The notes beneath the pieces were generated by a model that saw nothing but the letters and a program-made list of their open reading frames with translations, ran no database searches and had not been told where the DNA came from. A program made the position numbers and the translations under genes. From Hippopus hippopus (Eukaryota; Mollusca; Bivalvia; Cardiida; Cardiidae), in NCBI GenBank assembly GCA_946811185.2, contig OX328105.1, forward strand, positions 33,049,394 through 33,113,393: 64,000 bases of DNA, in the 5' to 3' direction. Positions 11,470 through 21,565 of the stretch are shown here, one piece after another (the stretch's first letter is position 1; each line of letters begins with the position of its first letter).

Positions 11470-12140
11470 TCTCCCTATCACAGTTGTTAGGTAGGCATTG
11501 ATTTACATGGAAAGAAACTATGCTGTAAGGAAGGAGTGATCTCCCGTAACACACTATGTAAATGTCAGTAACACAAGGAATGCTGCAGTCACTATTTAAG
11601 TGTCTGTAACACCTGGTACACTGTAGTCACTACTTAAAGACCAACGACAGCTAAGACACTGTACATAGTCGATACTAAAATTTCGTAAACAGCTGAGTCA
11701 CTTTTCTCACTATATAACTGTCAAAAATACTAGTCATCATTTAAATGGCAGTTATATTTGGGACCCTGTAGTCGCTTTTTACATGTCGGTAACGCCAGGA
11801 ATATTTTAGCTACTATCCAAATGTCCGTAACTCCTGGGACACTGTATCCACTTTTCAACTGTCGGTAACTATAAACACACTGTAGTCACTATTTCAATGT
11901 AGGTAGCACTAGAAACAATGTAGTTACTATCCAAGTGTCGGTACATTATGAACACTGTAGTCTCAGTTAAAATGTCAGTAACACTAGGTACAGAGTAGTC
12001 ATTAAGAATGTCAGTTACACTAGGTACACTTTTGTCACTTTATGAATGTCGTTAACACCAGCCTGGCCGTAGTCAGTCACTTTATAAATGTCAGTAACAC
12101 AAGGAACACTGGTAGTACCTTATATGTCAGTTTCACCTTT

Positions 12141-13129
12141 GGGGATTGAAACATGGTTAAATTCCTAACAATTTTATCCTTTTGCACAATGTTTTCAGAG
12201 CATCGTTTACCCTTCTTTACTATTCTGTAGTCTACTGGCTCTGGATTTTTGGAAATCAGCCAGTGTCAAAGACAGCAGCAGAATACCTACTAGTATTCTT
12301 GAGGAGTCATAGATATGAACCAAGTCGAAACTCGATTGGCACCGAGGTTCTTTACAGTCTAGAAGGTAAATGCAGGCCTAGGTCACCTAAATAATACATC
12401 CAGGTGGTTATTTTAATAATCATGGTATAATGTCACGTGATACACACGCAGGTAAATACTAATCTCATGATGACATCGTTTCAGGTGGCGAACTCAGTCG
12501 AGGAAATTCCATATAACGACGGTCAATGTTATCCAGAAAAGCGGCTATCAAAGTTCACCACAACCTCACCACATGCAGGATTGAACGACGATTGCGACAG
12601 TTTCCATTATCACGCTAGTGTAACTATCAAACTATCACCGGTTACTCGAACCGCAACTTTTCACAGTCGATCCTGCTAAACTTGTCAATCTACAGTAACA
12701 GATAAACAATGAGAGTTTTGTGTCAGCAAAACACTAAACACGAAAGTATTTCAAGCATCATACATGTGGGTCAAAGATCTGACGGTAAAGGTTTCAAACG
12801 ATCAAATTGAAAGCGAAAGTAGGTCACCAAGCAAGTAAAGGTAGACACAAATTTATGCCACTAGCGTTCTATCTGGCAGACGCATTGTTGAGCTGGAGCA
12901 ATTTTCAAGTCAGTTGAAATGTGATAGATGTAAATGTATTTAGAGTTGAAAAAGTACTGTTGAAATAAGACATTAGATCTATGGGTTTGGTTCTATGTTG
13001 CAAATAAAATGTGAAGGCGGAAAGCATAAAAAGGTGGAGAAGAGTAAGAGACATCGTCCAAAGGGAAATCAACGGATCAATTTGAGCCTTTCAAAAATTT
13101 AAAACTGCTCTAGATCTGGTGAATTGAAA
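12141..13129. other. Two exon-like frames, unproven; dispersed block at 12800-12905
   Basis: A pyrimidine-rich tract ends in CAATGTTTTCAG before an open frame (about 12203-12366) closed by GAAG|GTAAATG. A second frame (12486-12678) follows ATCGTTTCAG. Codon phases do not join cleanly (phase 1 into phase 0) and neither translation is recognisable, so I do not call a gene. Positions 12800-12905 (CTAGCGTTCTATCTGGCAGA) recur inverted at 27717-27845, so this part is repetitive. Confidence 0.25.
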
Positions 13130-13262
13130 GAATGTGTGTGAAAACATGTGGGCAAAGGAGAAACTGCTCGTTATGAGCAATTTCTCCTTTTCCCTCAATA
13201 TTTTTTATAAGTAATGTACTGCAGATCAGTCAAAAGTCTTTTCTACGAGGGAAAAGGTTAAA
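13130..13262. repeat. HP1 hairpin repeat, variant loop
   Basis: The arms GGGCAAAGGAGAAACTGCTC and GAGCAATTTCTCCTTTTCCC pair well. The usual TGCTGGTTACCAGCA centre is replaced by TGCTCGTTATGAGCA, a compensated change that keeps the dyad. Confidence 0.75.
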
Positions 13263-13506
13263 AATGTGTCGTGGAGTGGGTTTTATTTTTCGTAATATAA
13301 AGCAAAGTAGTTATGACCATAACCAACAAAATCATCATAATCAGATCTATGATATTGTACAAAATAATAAACCAACCTTACCCTGATCAGCTCTTATAGG
13401 AGCTCTCTGATCTAGGTCTGCTCTGTTTCTTTATAAATAATACAGAGCTGATACTTGATTATGGTAGTAATATTATTTGCTTTAAAGATACAGCCATACT
13501 CGTTTT
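13263..13506. other. Nothing recognised
   Basis: AT-rich with no supported feature. Confidence 0.4.
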
Positions 13507-13708
13507 CAGGCTGTTTTAACCCATTTCATCCTTTTTTATGAAACTTTAATCACTCTTGTGTCTTCATGCCAAATGTTTCCCCTGATACCTGCAAGGTTGC
13601 ACAGACTTTGAAGGATAGATAATGCATTTCATGCTTTGGAGGCCTTCCAAACTATCGCTGTTGTCGTTTCTGGTTTTTAAATTAGGACAAATCCCTTGAG
13701 TTTTTCTT
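13507..13708 (+). repeat. REP-X module
   Basis: Co-linear with 26520-26715: TTTCATCCTTTTTTATGAAA, GTTGCACAGACTTTGAAGGA, CATTTCATGCTTTGGAGGCC and GGACAAATCCCTT occur in the same order. At 26.5 kb it is directly joined to REP-Y; here REP-Y lies 625 bp away and inverted. Confidence 0.7.
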
Positions 13709-13749
13709 TTAAATCTCGTGCACCAAATACGGGATAAATATCGCTTTTA

Positions 13750-13998
13750 TTACCCATGTTTACACAGCTGACCAGTATCTGAACAGTTATACACATCGAC
13801 CCATCGAGCGCAAATCTTGCGAAGTTTTAACTCCTTGGTCAAAATCCTATGAATTGACCCCGGTGATATGCTATCTCTCTTAACTATTTCTTTCACTGTA
13901 AGCCTGGCATCCTGCTTAATTAAATCTGCCATAACAACAACAGTTTGTTTGGAAGCTGTAGTTTTGGGTTGACAAAGACGGGGGGGGGGGGGGGGCAT
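13750..13998 (-). pseudogene. Mariner-like transposase fragment
   Basis: The minus strand encodes a piece of a Tc1/mariner transposase: the linker KTTASKQTVVVMADLIKQDA, then the second helix-turn-helix (LTVKEIVKRDSISPGSIHRI), then LRKICARWV, where homologues continue into the catalytic domain. After RWV the frame runs into unrelated residues and a stop, so the whole catalytic domain is gone, probably through internal deletion. The apparent N-terminal proline run comes from a poly-G tract (13980-13995 on the plus strand). It belongs to a different mariner lineage from the copy at 21.6-22.9 kb, judging by the diverged helix-turn-helix. No terminal repeats were found nearby. Confidence 0.7.
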
Positions 13999-14332
13999 CT
14001 TTTAAGTAAGTTCTATCATCTTTAAATTTTTTATACCATCTGAAATCCGACCGTTTTGATACCGCAGAAGCCCCATGCATCTGACATAATTCACTTCATA
14101 TTTGTGAAGCTGAAATAATTAGACTAACGCGACATCTAATATAGGCCCTAATTTCCAGCTTTGCTTTTGGGTTCATTGTACATTCAGTAAATATAGCCAG
14201 TGTATATGACTGCACCTACTTTAACTTTCAACAACTTTTGAAAGAATGAACTTATCAAAACAAAATTTCGTGCCAGTATTCAAAACGACTTGCTTGTGAA
14301 AAAATTGTTATTTTCATAAATGAACGACACTC
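13999..14332. other. Nothing recognised
   Basis: No repeat, RNA or coding signal seen. Confidence 0.4.
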
Positions 14333-14512
14333 TTATTCATAGAATTTTTCCAAAGCTGGTGACCCCACCTTTCCCCCCCCCCCCCCCCCCTCCGTTTTTA
14401 TTTCATTTTGTTGTAGATCAGATGATATACTATCATCAAACAAAGTTTCGTGAAATTCTGAATGTTTCAAAAGAAATTGATGAAACTGTAGCGATCGCCT
14501 TTAGGAGGCTGT
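14333..14512 (-). repeat. REP-Y module, with 18-C tract
   Basis: Reverse complement of 26722-26860: CATAGAATTTTTCCAAAGC, ACAAAGTTTCGTGAAATTCT and AACTGTAGCGATCG match in inverted order. Poly-C at 14373-14390 splits it and creates a meaningless proline-rich frame. Confidence 0.65.
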
Positions 14513-15150
14513 GTTACATTACTACTGATAGTTCCCAATTGTCAATTCGTACGTATTTTATTTCATCACATAAAATTCAAATGCTTCACTGTTGAGAGAA
14601 AAGACGCCGCTAGATTTATATCTAGAACAATGCATATACAAACAAACATGGTACCAATATTATTTTACAATAAATGGAAAAAACCGTACAACAACAAGTA
14701 TAAGTTCCATTTAGAAATTTTAGTCAACGTTTTGGTTTATGCCTTTTTGAGGATATTTATGGAATTTAAACGGATAATAATAAGTCTAACCTCATAGACG
14801 TGCGTTACACAATACTGTTACGCAGTAATTACCGGTCGGTTTTTTTTTATTATTGATATAAAATGCATACGAGCAACATTTTGTCAAACAACATTGTGGG
14901 TCAAAAGGGAATCCATGACTTTTTATGAGTTACAATCAAAATGGAAACATCTGCATTGCCGGTGATACATTTCATCGCGATGTGTGGCATATTTCAACTT
15001 TCATTTCTCGGTTTGTTATTCTCGTCTTAAGTTTGTTTACGGTTTGTCTACCTTACATGTCACCGTGGATGTCTCGATAATCTCGTGCTGTCTCGCGAGA
15101 CTTGCTTATTTTCTTAACAAATGTGCTCAAAGAGCAGTAACTCCATCGGT
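14513..15150. other. Nothing recognised
   Basis: Non-coding AT-rich sequence. Short frames around 14984-15166 show no motif. Confidence 0.4.
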
Positions 15151-16060
15151 GATTACTTTCCACTAGCTGACAGTTGGAGGTTCACCATTCTGTTAAACAA
15201 ACATTACCGGAATGAAAATCGAAAAGGCGGATTTAGTGTGAAGTTGATTGTAGTTTCCAAATGCCGATTCGCGTTAAGAAGCGTTACTATTACGAAAATC
15301 GAGTTGACAGCTGATGTGTAACGTTGACTGCCAGTTGCTTGTTGTCAGTTCGCACCCATCTTCTGTTGGGCCGCACCCAACCTCTGTTGGACCATAAAGA
15401 ATCGAATTGCTCTCAGTTGACAGTTCCCTATTCGCTTAAGCCAAGCTACTGTAACCAACGTACTTTAACGAAAATCAAATGGACAGATTAAGTGTGTTGT
15501 TGGCTGACAATTTCCAGCTGCCGATTTGAACACATTCTTCTTATGCACGCTGAATTTAAATTAGCAGCGAGCTGCCACGCGTCGCGTGATCCAACGTCAC
15601 TCTTACAAAAGACAAATTGAGAGATGAAGTGTGAAGGTACTCAACTTTTGCCAACAGCCATTTTTCTTTTATACCCTTCAATTAATAAAATTCGAATTGG
15701 CAGCCAGCTGACAGCATACAGTGTGGCGTTTGAGGTCGTGAGGTAGAGCGTTGGCCTCACAACCATAATTATGGTCTCAAGTTCAATTCCCGGGAGTGGA
15801 TGTTAACTTTAGGACCATTCATTTGACCACACACATTCGGCTCTAGTACTGGTCAGGTTTCCACGAAGCAATATCGAGAGAGATCAAGAAAACAGCATAG
15901 AGTTAAAGATTCGCTTTAATGAACGTCAATGAAACGAAACCGGAAACGGCAGTCGTGTGAAAAAAACTGGGTCGGCAGCCTCGTAGCCATGTACGAAATT
16001 AGCTGTAAAATGCGGTTGTCGAATGAATTGGCATCTGTAAGCTAACAGCCATCTTCAAAA
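15151..16060. repeat. Degenerate repeat field interrupted by a SINE
   Basis: Segments with the order ACGAAAATCGA(A/G)TTGACAG, then TAAGTGTGAAGTTG, then CCAACTGCCGATT recur loosely near 15208, 15293, 15465, 15595 and 15690. They are too diverged to fix a unit length by eye (roughly 85-150 bp). The SINE at 15722-15945 splits the field. Confidence 0.45.
15722..15945 (+). mobile_element. tRNA-headed SINE, second family
   Basis: A tRNA-like head with an A-box GTGAGGTAGAGCGTTGG and a B-box GGTCTCAAGTTCAATTCCCG is followed by a body (GGCTCTAGTACTGGTCAGG, GCAATATCGAGAGAG) unlike the SINE at 10.5 kb. No clear target duplication. Confidence 0.6.
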
Positions 16061-16494
16061 AACACATGTACTTATGTCGCTCATATAGCTAAAAGGGGCG
16101 ATGCATTTCTTAACTGGGTAAAAGTAATGAAGTTTTGTTGAAAACAATACCTTCTTGGAGCTTTATGAATAATACTTTGACTGCCGCCACAGATTGTATG
16201 ATAAGCCTGCTGTCTTTGAGATACAGTGTAGCTTACTTCATAAATAAAAGGCACTAGCACTTTTTTATTCTTTCCTGTTCTTTTTTTTCTATCTGTATAT
16301 CAGTCTTTTCGTGACGGCGACTTTAACAGACTGCCTCGGTATTAAAACTTGCAAAAGCATGCATACCTGTTAGTTGCATCAAAGCTCTAAAATGTATTCT
16401 TCGATTATGCGTCTGATGGCGAGAAATATAACAGAAGTAATTACTTGTGCATGTACATTGCAATATAATGCATGTATTCTTTACCAAACAAGAT
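16061..16494. other. Nothing recognised
   Basis: No coding, RNA or shared repeat signal. Confidence 0.4.
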
Positions 16495-16700
16495 TTTGTG
16501 CTAGACCTAATTGAACGCATTTGCAGACGACAAAATAAATGTAGCTGAAATGATGATTGGTGTCTTTAATAGGGTAGAAAACGTTGTGGGAATAGAAGAA
16601 AATGCTGATTGCAGACATTTTCTCCTTTTCCTATAATGTCTTCAAAAAGCTCCTCCCTAAGGGTTGTTAAAACTCGAGATTGTGTGGTAAAGGATGTTTC
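16495..16700. repeat. HP1 hairpin repeat with flanks
   Basis: Flank phrase TTTGCAGACGACAAAAT, then GTAGAAAACGTTGTGGGAAT, an imperfect centre ATGCTGATTGCAGACAT and the right arm TTCTCCTTTTCCTATAATG. Ends with the HP1 outer block AGGGTTGTTAAAACTCGAGA. Confidence 0.75.
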
Positions 16701-17230
16701 TCAAAAGGTAAAAGTATTGACTATTGATGGAATTTTGACAACAACAAAAGTAGGATGTTTGTTTCTACATATCGTCAGAAGAATTGTTCAGAGTCTAAGA
16801 CGAACGAAACTGAATCCTGTACAAAACCCGATACATGTATTTTTTATTTAGTTTCTTTTACGGCGCACTTTCAATAAGCTCTTTCAACGAGAGTGAACTT
16901 TCTTGTTTTTCTCTAGACCTGAACATTCTTTTTCCATTACGAATTGCAGCGAAATTCATTAATGGAAAACTCTAATGCTTCACTAACTTTGGCTTCCATT
17001 ATTTCCTTTTTGAGATTTATCGAAAGGTTTATTATCCTCACAACTCTAGCTCAATTGCTTCATCCTATCATCCTACAAAATTAAATCATTTTCCCATTTG
17101 CTTCTCTCTCTCTCTCTCTCTCTCTATCTCTATCTCTCTCTAACTCAAATGGTAACTCTTTTTCCGTCATACCTGCCCCTGGCCGTCATTTTTGACAAAG
17201 TAACAACCGAATGATTGGAAAGGAAACAAG
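16701..17230. other. Non-coding; CT microsatellite at 17103-17141
   Basis: A CT run with TATCTC interruptions. Nothing else seen. Confidence 0.5.
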
Positions 17231-18125
17231 AGGACCATGATGGCCCTGTATCGCTCCACTGGCTAATAAGCAAAACCACTACATGCCAAACTTTACAATA
17301 CTTGGCAAAGTGGTTTTGAACATGAGACCCCTGAAACAGGACTAAAATTGGTAGCCCTAAGTCTTATTGTCTGTAACAAGAAGATTTCTAAAGTTTTCAC
17401 TATATAAGCCCATGTAAAACTTCTGACCTCTGGGGCAGGATCAAATTCAACCCTGGGGCTATAATTTGGGCACTCTTGGTAGAGGCCAACTAGATATAGC
17501 TACATGCAAAATTTGGTAGCCCTAGGCTTTATGACCAAGTACAGGGAGATTTCTAGAGTTTTCACCATATATGCCCATGTAAAACTTGTGATCCCCGGGG
17601 TTGGACCAAATTCGACCCCAGGGCTATAATTTGGGCACTCTTGGTAGGGGCCCACTAGATAAAGCCACATGCAAAATTTGGTAGCCCTAGGCTCTATGGC
17701 TTGGTGCAGGGAAACATCTAAAGTTTTCTCTATATAAGCCCATGTAATACTTGTGACCCCCGGGGTGGGGCCAATTTTGACCCCAGGGCTATAATTTGAA
17801 GAAACTTGATAGAGGTCTACTAGATAAAGCTACACGCCAAATTTTGTAGCCCTAGGCCTTATGGTTTCAGACAAGAAGATTTTCAAAGATTTCCAATATT
17901 TTTAAGTTTTGTTGCCATGGCAACCAGAGTTTTTGAAGGAATCAAATTCTTTCAAGAAATTCTGAAGAGGACCATGGCAGAATCATTTCTGTTAAGTTTC
18001 ATCAAAATTGGATTGGTAGTTTCAGAGAAGAAGATGTTTGAAATAAAAGTTAACGCACGGACACACGTACGCACGCGCGGACACCGGGCCATGACATAAG
18101 CTCGCTGGCCTTCGGCCAGTGGAAC
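17231..18125 (+). repeat. Mollusc-type dispersed element with internal tandem repeats
   Basis: Opens AGAGGACCATGATGGCCCTG and ends GGGCCATGACATAAGCTCGC, TGGCCTTCGGCCAGTGGAAC. The interior holds about 3.3 tandem units starting at 17344, 17508, 17673 and 17839 (164, 165 and 166 bp), each with GGTAGCCCTAGGC, TATAAGCCCATGTAA, CCAGGGCTATAATTTG and CTAGATAAAGC. A CpG-rich ACGCACGG / CGCACGCGCGGACAC stretch precedes the right end. Elements with this vocabulary are common in mollusc genomes as I know them. No transposase; probably non-autonomous. Confidence 0.75.
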
Positions 18126-18825
18126 TAAAAATGAACGGACTAAACCAATGTAGTATAGATGATACTGCTTAGAAACCTTTGACACCCTATCGGTCTGAGT
18201 ATATGGTCCAAGAAGATCAGAATGCACTTTCTGTGCAGTCTGATATTTGTTTACAGTTTCTGCAACAGTTCATTAAGTCGCGCTTAGCAGCCCTAGGCTG
18301 CTATCTTGCGACTTTTTGGTTTCCCCCCCCCCCCCCCCCCCCCCCCAATAAAACGTCCGCCGCTCTATTGAATACATTTACGGATAAAATAAACAGCGAT
18401 AAAGTAAAAATGATACTGTAAAAAAAAAATGTTTTATTACGATGTTCTTGGGAAATCATTTACTAAAGTTTATACATTCGCGTCGAATGGTTTGATGCTC
18501 TTCGTGATGTATGCTTTCTCTGTTTGGTCATAAAAGACGAAAACAGATAATAAATTTGTAGATTCATGACTGCGCCATTTCAACTAAAGTATATCTAGTG
18601 GAGCTTTTGTGCCTTTAGCTGTGTAATCTCTATGTCTACCTGTCTCTCGTACGACCTTTCGATCTCTCTATCCATCGATACATTGATCATTCGTTTTTTA
18701 TTACCTTTGGTCAAAATGGTTCGAAAGTTGAAACCAATACCTGTCAGGGTTTCAAAAAGGTCGACCCTGTACTTGCATTTTCTGGTAATTCAAGCTTTAC
18801 TTAAGGTTAAGCTCAAATACCTCAA
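18126..18825. other. Non-coding; 24-C tract at 18323-18346
   Basis: Contains an HP3-like word (GTGCAGTCTGATATTTG, 18234-18250) and a run of 24 C. No gene recognised. Confidence 0.45.
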
Positions 18826-18900
18826 CGGCTGAATGACTAAAGCGTACCTCCTGAGCGCCAGAGGTAGAAGGTCCGATCTCAAGACAAGTCATACTAAGAC
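18826..18900 (+). repeat. tRNA-like SINE head remnant
   Basis: ACGGCTGAATGACTAAAGCG resembles an A-box region and AGGTCCGATCTCAAG a B box. Weak and not foldable as a tRNA. Confidence 0.3.
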
Positions 18901-18965
18901 TTATAATTTGTTTGTCATGGTTTTCGTTCTTCGCACTCACGGAAAAGGGGTTTCATTGCTAGCTG

Positions 18966-19185
18966 CTCATCAATGTCATGAACCATAGGGTTCCGTAGTT
19001 TGACTCCTGGCACCCATAGACTATATAGTATAAACAAGGGATTTAACTGTATGCAGCCCGCTACTCGCCCCCAGTTACAAGAAAACATCGTATCTTTTCT
19101 ACCCCATCAGTTATTCTCCTAATTTTTTCTACAGCTGAGAGCTAAAACATTTTTCTACCAGAAAAACACAACTGTTTGTCAGTGG
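18966..19185 (+). repeat. Tandem duplicate of the left end of the 19.2-kb element
   Basis: This 220-bp unit repeats at 19186-19405 with a single difference noticed (ATAGGGTTCCG versus ATAGGGGTCCG). It includes 18 bp of flanking DNA, with the target-site sequence TCATGAAC, plus about 200 bp of the terminal inverted repeat, so it arose after the element inserted. Confidence 0.9.
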
Positions 19186-19203
19186 CTCATCAATGTCATG
19201 AAC

Positions 19204-20125
19204 CATAGGGGTCCGTAGTTTGACTCCTGGCACCCATAGACTATATAGTATAAACAAGGGATTTAACTGTATGCAGCCCGCTACTCGCCCCCAGTTACAA
19301 GAAAACATCGTATCTTTTCTACCCCATCAGTTATTCTCCTAATTTTTTCTACAGCTGAGAGCTAAAACATTTTTCTACCAGAAAAACACAACTGTTTGTC
19401 AGTGGCTAATGCAATCTAGCTGATACATTCGCTCGAACTTGTAAAGTCGCTCAAAAATCTTCGCCATTGACACGGGTTCGTACATTAGATACTGACGTTC
19501 GCGCATATAAACCAATGAAATTTCTCGTTCCAAACAGTGTCACCGTACTGTCACGTGACAAAAAGGTGTGAGCAGCTGTACGAAATTTCATTGGTTGAAT
19601 TCACGACTGTTAGTACATATCAACCGATGAAATTTCTCGTTCCAAACAATGTCGCATGACAGAATATGGCTGTAGTTGTTCGAAATAAGAACGTGGATCA
19701 CAAATTCAACGAATTCTGAGGCGTTTCGTCGTTATTGAAGATAAAGACTATAGGTCAGTAGTATTTTTAAACATGCTTAAAGGGTGGGTGCCGCTAATGC
19801 TGCGTTTCATTGGATCTAAAATGCATTTTATATCTTGAAAACGGATGTACGAACCCGTGTCAATGGCGCTGATTTTTGAGCGAGTTTACAAGTTCGAACG
19901 AATGTATCAGCCAGACTGCATTAGCCACTGACAAACAGTTGTGTTTTTCTGGTAGAAAAATGTTTTAGCTCTCAGCTGTAGAAAAAAATAGGAGAATAAC
20001 TGATGGGGTAGAAAAGATACGTTGTTTTTTGTAACCGGGGGCGAGTAACGGACTGCATACAGTTAAATCTCTTGTTTATACTATATAGTCTATGGGTGCC
20101 AGGAGTCAAACTACGGACCCCTATG
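19204..20125. mobile_element. 922-bp non-autonomous DNA element, long TIRs, 8-bp TSD
   Basis: The ends are CATAGGGGTCCGTAG and its complement. Inverted arms extend 19204-19485 and 19845-20125 (about 281 bp, high identity by eye). TCATGAAC directly abuts both ends (19196-19203 and 20126-20133), an 8-bp target duplication. The interior (19486-19844) has two copies of a CCAATGAAATTTCTCGTTCC motif and no transposase. An 8-bp duplication fits hAT or P superfamilies, while very long inverted ends are commoner in Mutator-like and foldback elements, so I leave the family open. Confidence 0.85.
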
Positions 20126-20224
20126 TCATGAACGGGCTTATACAAAAGGGGGAGCTCTAGTACTTCTAAAAGAGAATTTGGTCTCGATATATTCAAAGAT
20201 TACGAAAGCGGCGTACAACATCAG

Positions 20225-20335
20225 TCTTAACCCTGAGGCTGCTAAGCGCGACTCACTAACATTTTGCGGACAGAGTAGATCAAGATCAGACTGCGCCGGA
20301 ACGTGCAGTCTGATCTTTTAGCTACACTGTCCGAT
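20225..20335. repeat. HP3 hairpin, full form
   Basis: Upstream block GAGGCTGCTAAGCGCGACTC, then ACAGAGTAGATCAAGATCAG and ACTGC, a short CCGGAAC loop, and GTGCAGTCTGATCTTTTAGC with TACACTGTCC. The arms pair over about 27 bp. Confidence 0.8.
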
Positions 20336-20605
20336 ATGGAGGTATTTTTCTTCAAAAATAAGTTTATGTAACTTATTGAGTAGTTTAAGGGTTAAAGCTC
20401 GTACCAACAAGACTTTTTCTTATTTATGAATTGTGTCAGGAAATATTCAAATAAAAAAAGTTCAGCCAGAAATACTTTTATTTTATAAAATTATGTCAAA
20501 CAGCAGAACCCGTACTTACCAACCATTGTAAAGTACATTCTTAGTATTAGTATTATTCTCAAAAGAAAGTAACGCCATTTCTGAATGGCTAAAAAAGTTT
20601 TAGCC

Positions 20606-20735
20606 ATGCTCTGGCAAAAGGTGGTTTAATGTATCTCTGTAATGCATGATACCAAGCAAGTCATCACATAATTATGGATCCATAAAATCCACTTTGTCTA
20701 ACGACCGACTGAGTCCATAGGTTTCATACAAAAGT
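20606..20735 (+). mobile_element. HP2a, 5' half
   Basis: GCCATGCTCTGGCAAAAGG, ATGTATCTCTGTAATGCATG, TTATGGATCCATAAAATCC and GTCTAACGACCGACTGAGTC match the HP2a order. It ends before the hairpin core. Confidence 0.7.
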
Positions 20736-21565
20736 GTAACAAGTTTTTTCTTCATACCTCCATGAAAACAAAAAAAGTTCTCTTCATTCCTTATAATTCA
20801 ATATCATAGACAACAAATATGCACTTAAATAATACTAACGTTTTTTTTTTTCGTAAATCCAGTATTGCGTATTTATTTAATGTCTATTTCATTCATAATT
20901 CATAGCGCGGTAAAACTGCTGGTTCGTGATGTAAATATGACGTAAATTCGTGACGTCATTATAGTACTGAACATTTACAGGTTTAGTAGATTTATCATTA
21001 GAAGTTCAATACGCTAGAACTAAGTTGAAAATAAGATTGTTAGAACCCAGCAAAGTGACAATGAGTTTTCAGCTCTCTCTTTGAATTTACTGTTGGATTT
21101 TTTCTTTTAATATTCAGAGAAAATAAATTCAGCTAGCAATTTGAACTTCGGACTCGATAAAGATCTAAAATCAGAAAGAAAATCATTATAAAATCTCGTA
21201 TACATGTTTGTTTACATTATTTTGACTGCAAAAGTAGTTCCGGCACTGCTATTTTTTTTCATGGAGCTATGAAAAAAAATTTTCAGCCAATCAGAACTCG
21301 CCAATGTTCATGAAAAAAATTAATATTGAATTATTTTTAAATGTTTATTGCTGCCAGTGTGTTTCAAACGGATTATGATTGATACCTCCTTTTGCATCTT
21401 AAGAATACCGCTGAGGTGCCATACGGGACAAGGCAGACCCAATATCGTATTGTACAAAACGGCAGTCTTGTCTTGGTTTTTTTTTTTGGGGGGGGGGGGG
21501 TGTTTTTACTTACCTTTTTGAAAATCGAGATAACATGAAGATAGCGCACCCTCAAAATGCCCATA
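20736..21565. other. Non-coding; T/G13 tract at 21478-21500
   Basis: AT-rich with a T run abutting 13 G. CATGAAAAAAATTAATATTG and similar phrases look repeat-derived but have no partner I could fix in the window. Confidence 0.4.

Larger units (their letters stand above)
10231..12140. repeat. Fossil 38-bp minisatellite field
   Basis: Diverged units run from about 11550 to 12135 (about 16 units), with earlier ones near 10235-10290 and 11030-11330. An approximate unit reads GTCACTATTTAAATGTCAGT then AACACCTGGGACACTGTA. Spacing is about 38 bp, but units differ at many positions, so the array is old. It is interrupted by a SINE (10504-10709) and a tRNA-like remnant (11391-11469), which arrived after or during its decay. 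No coding potential. Confidence 0.75.

Noticed and set aside
12182..12679. Two-exon gene
   Set aside because: Splice-like sites flank both frames, but phases do not join without a stop and no domain is recognised; kept only as a note.
13934..13998. Proline-rich protein N-terminus
   Set aside because: The prolines come from a 16-G tract; only the following mariner residues are meaningful.
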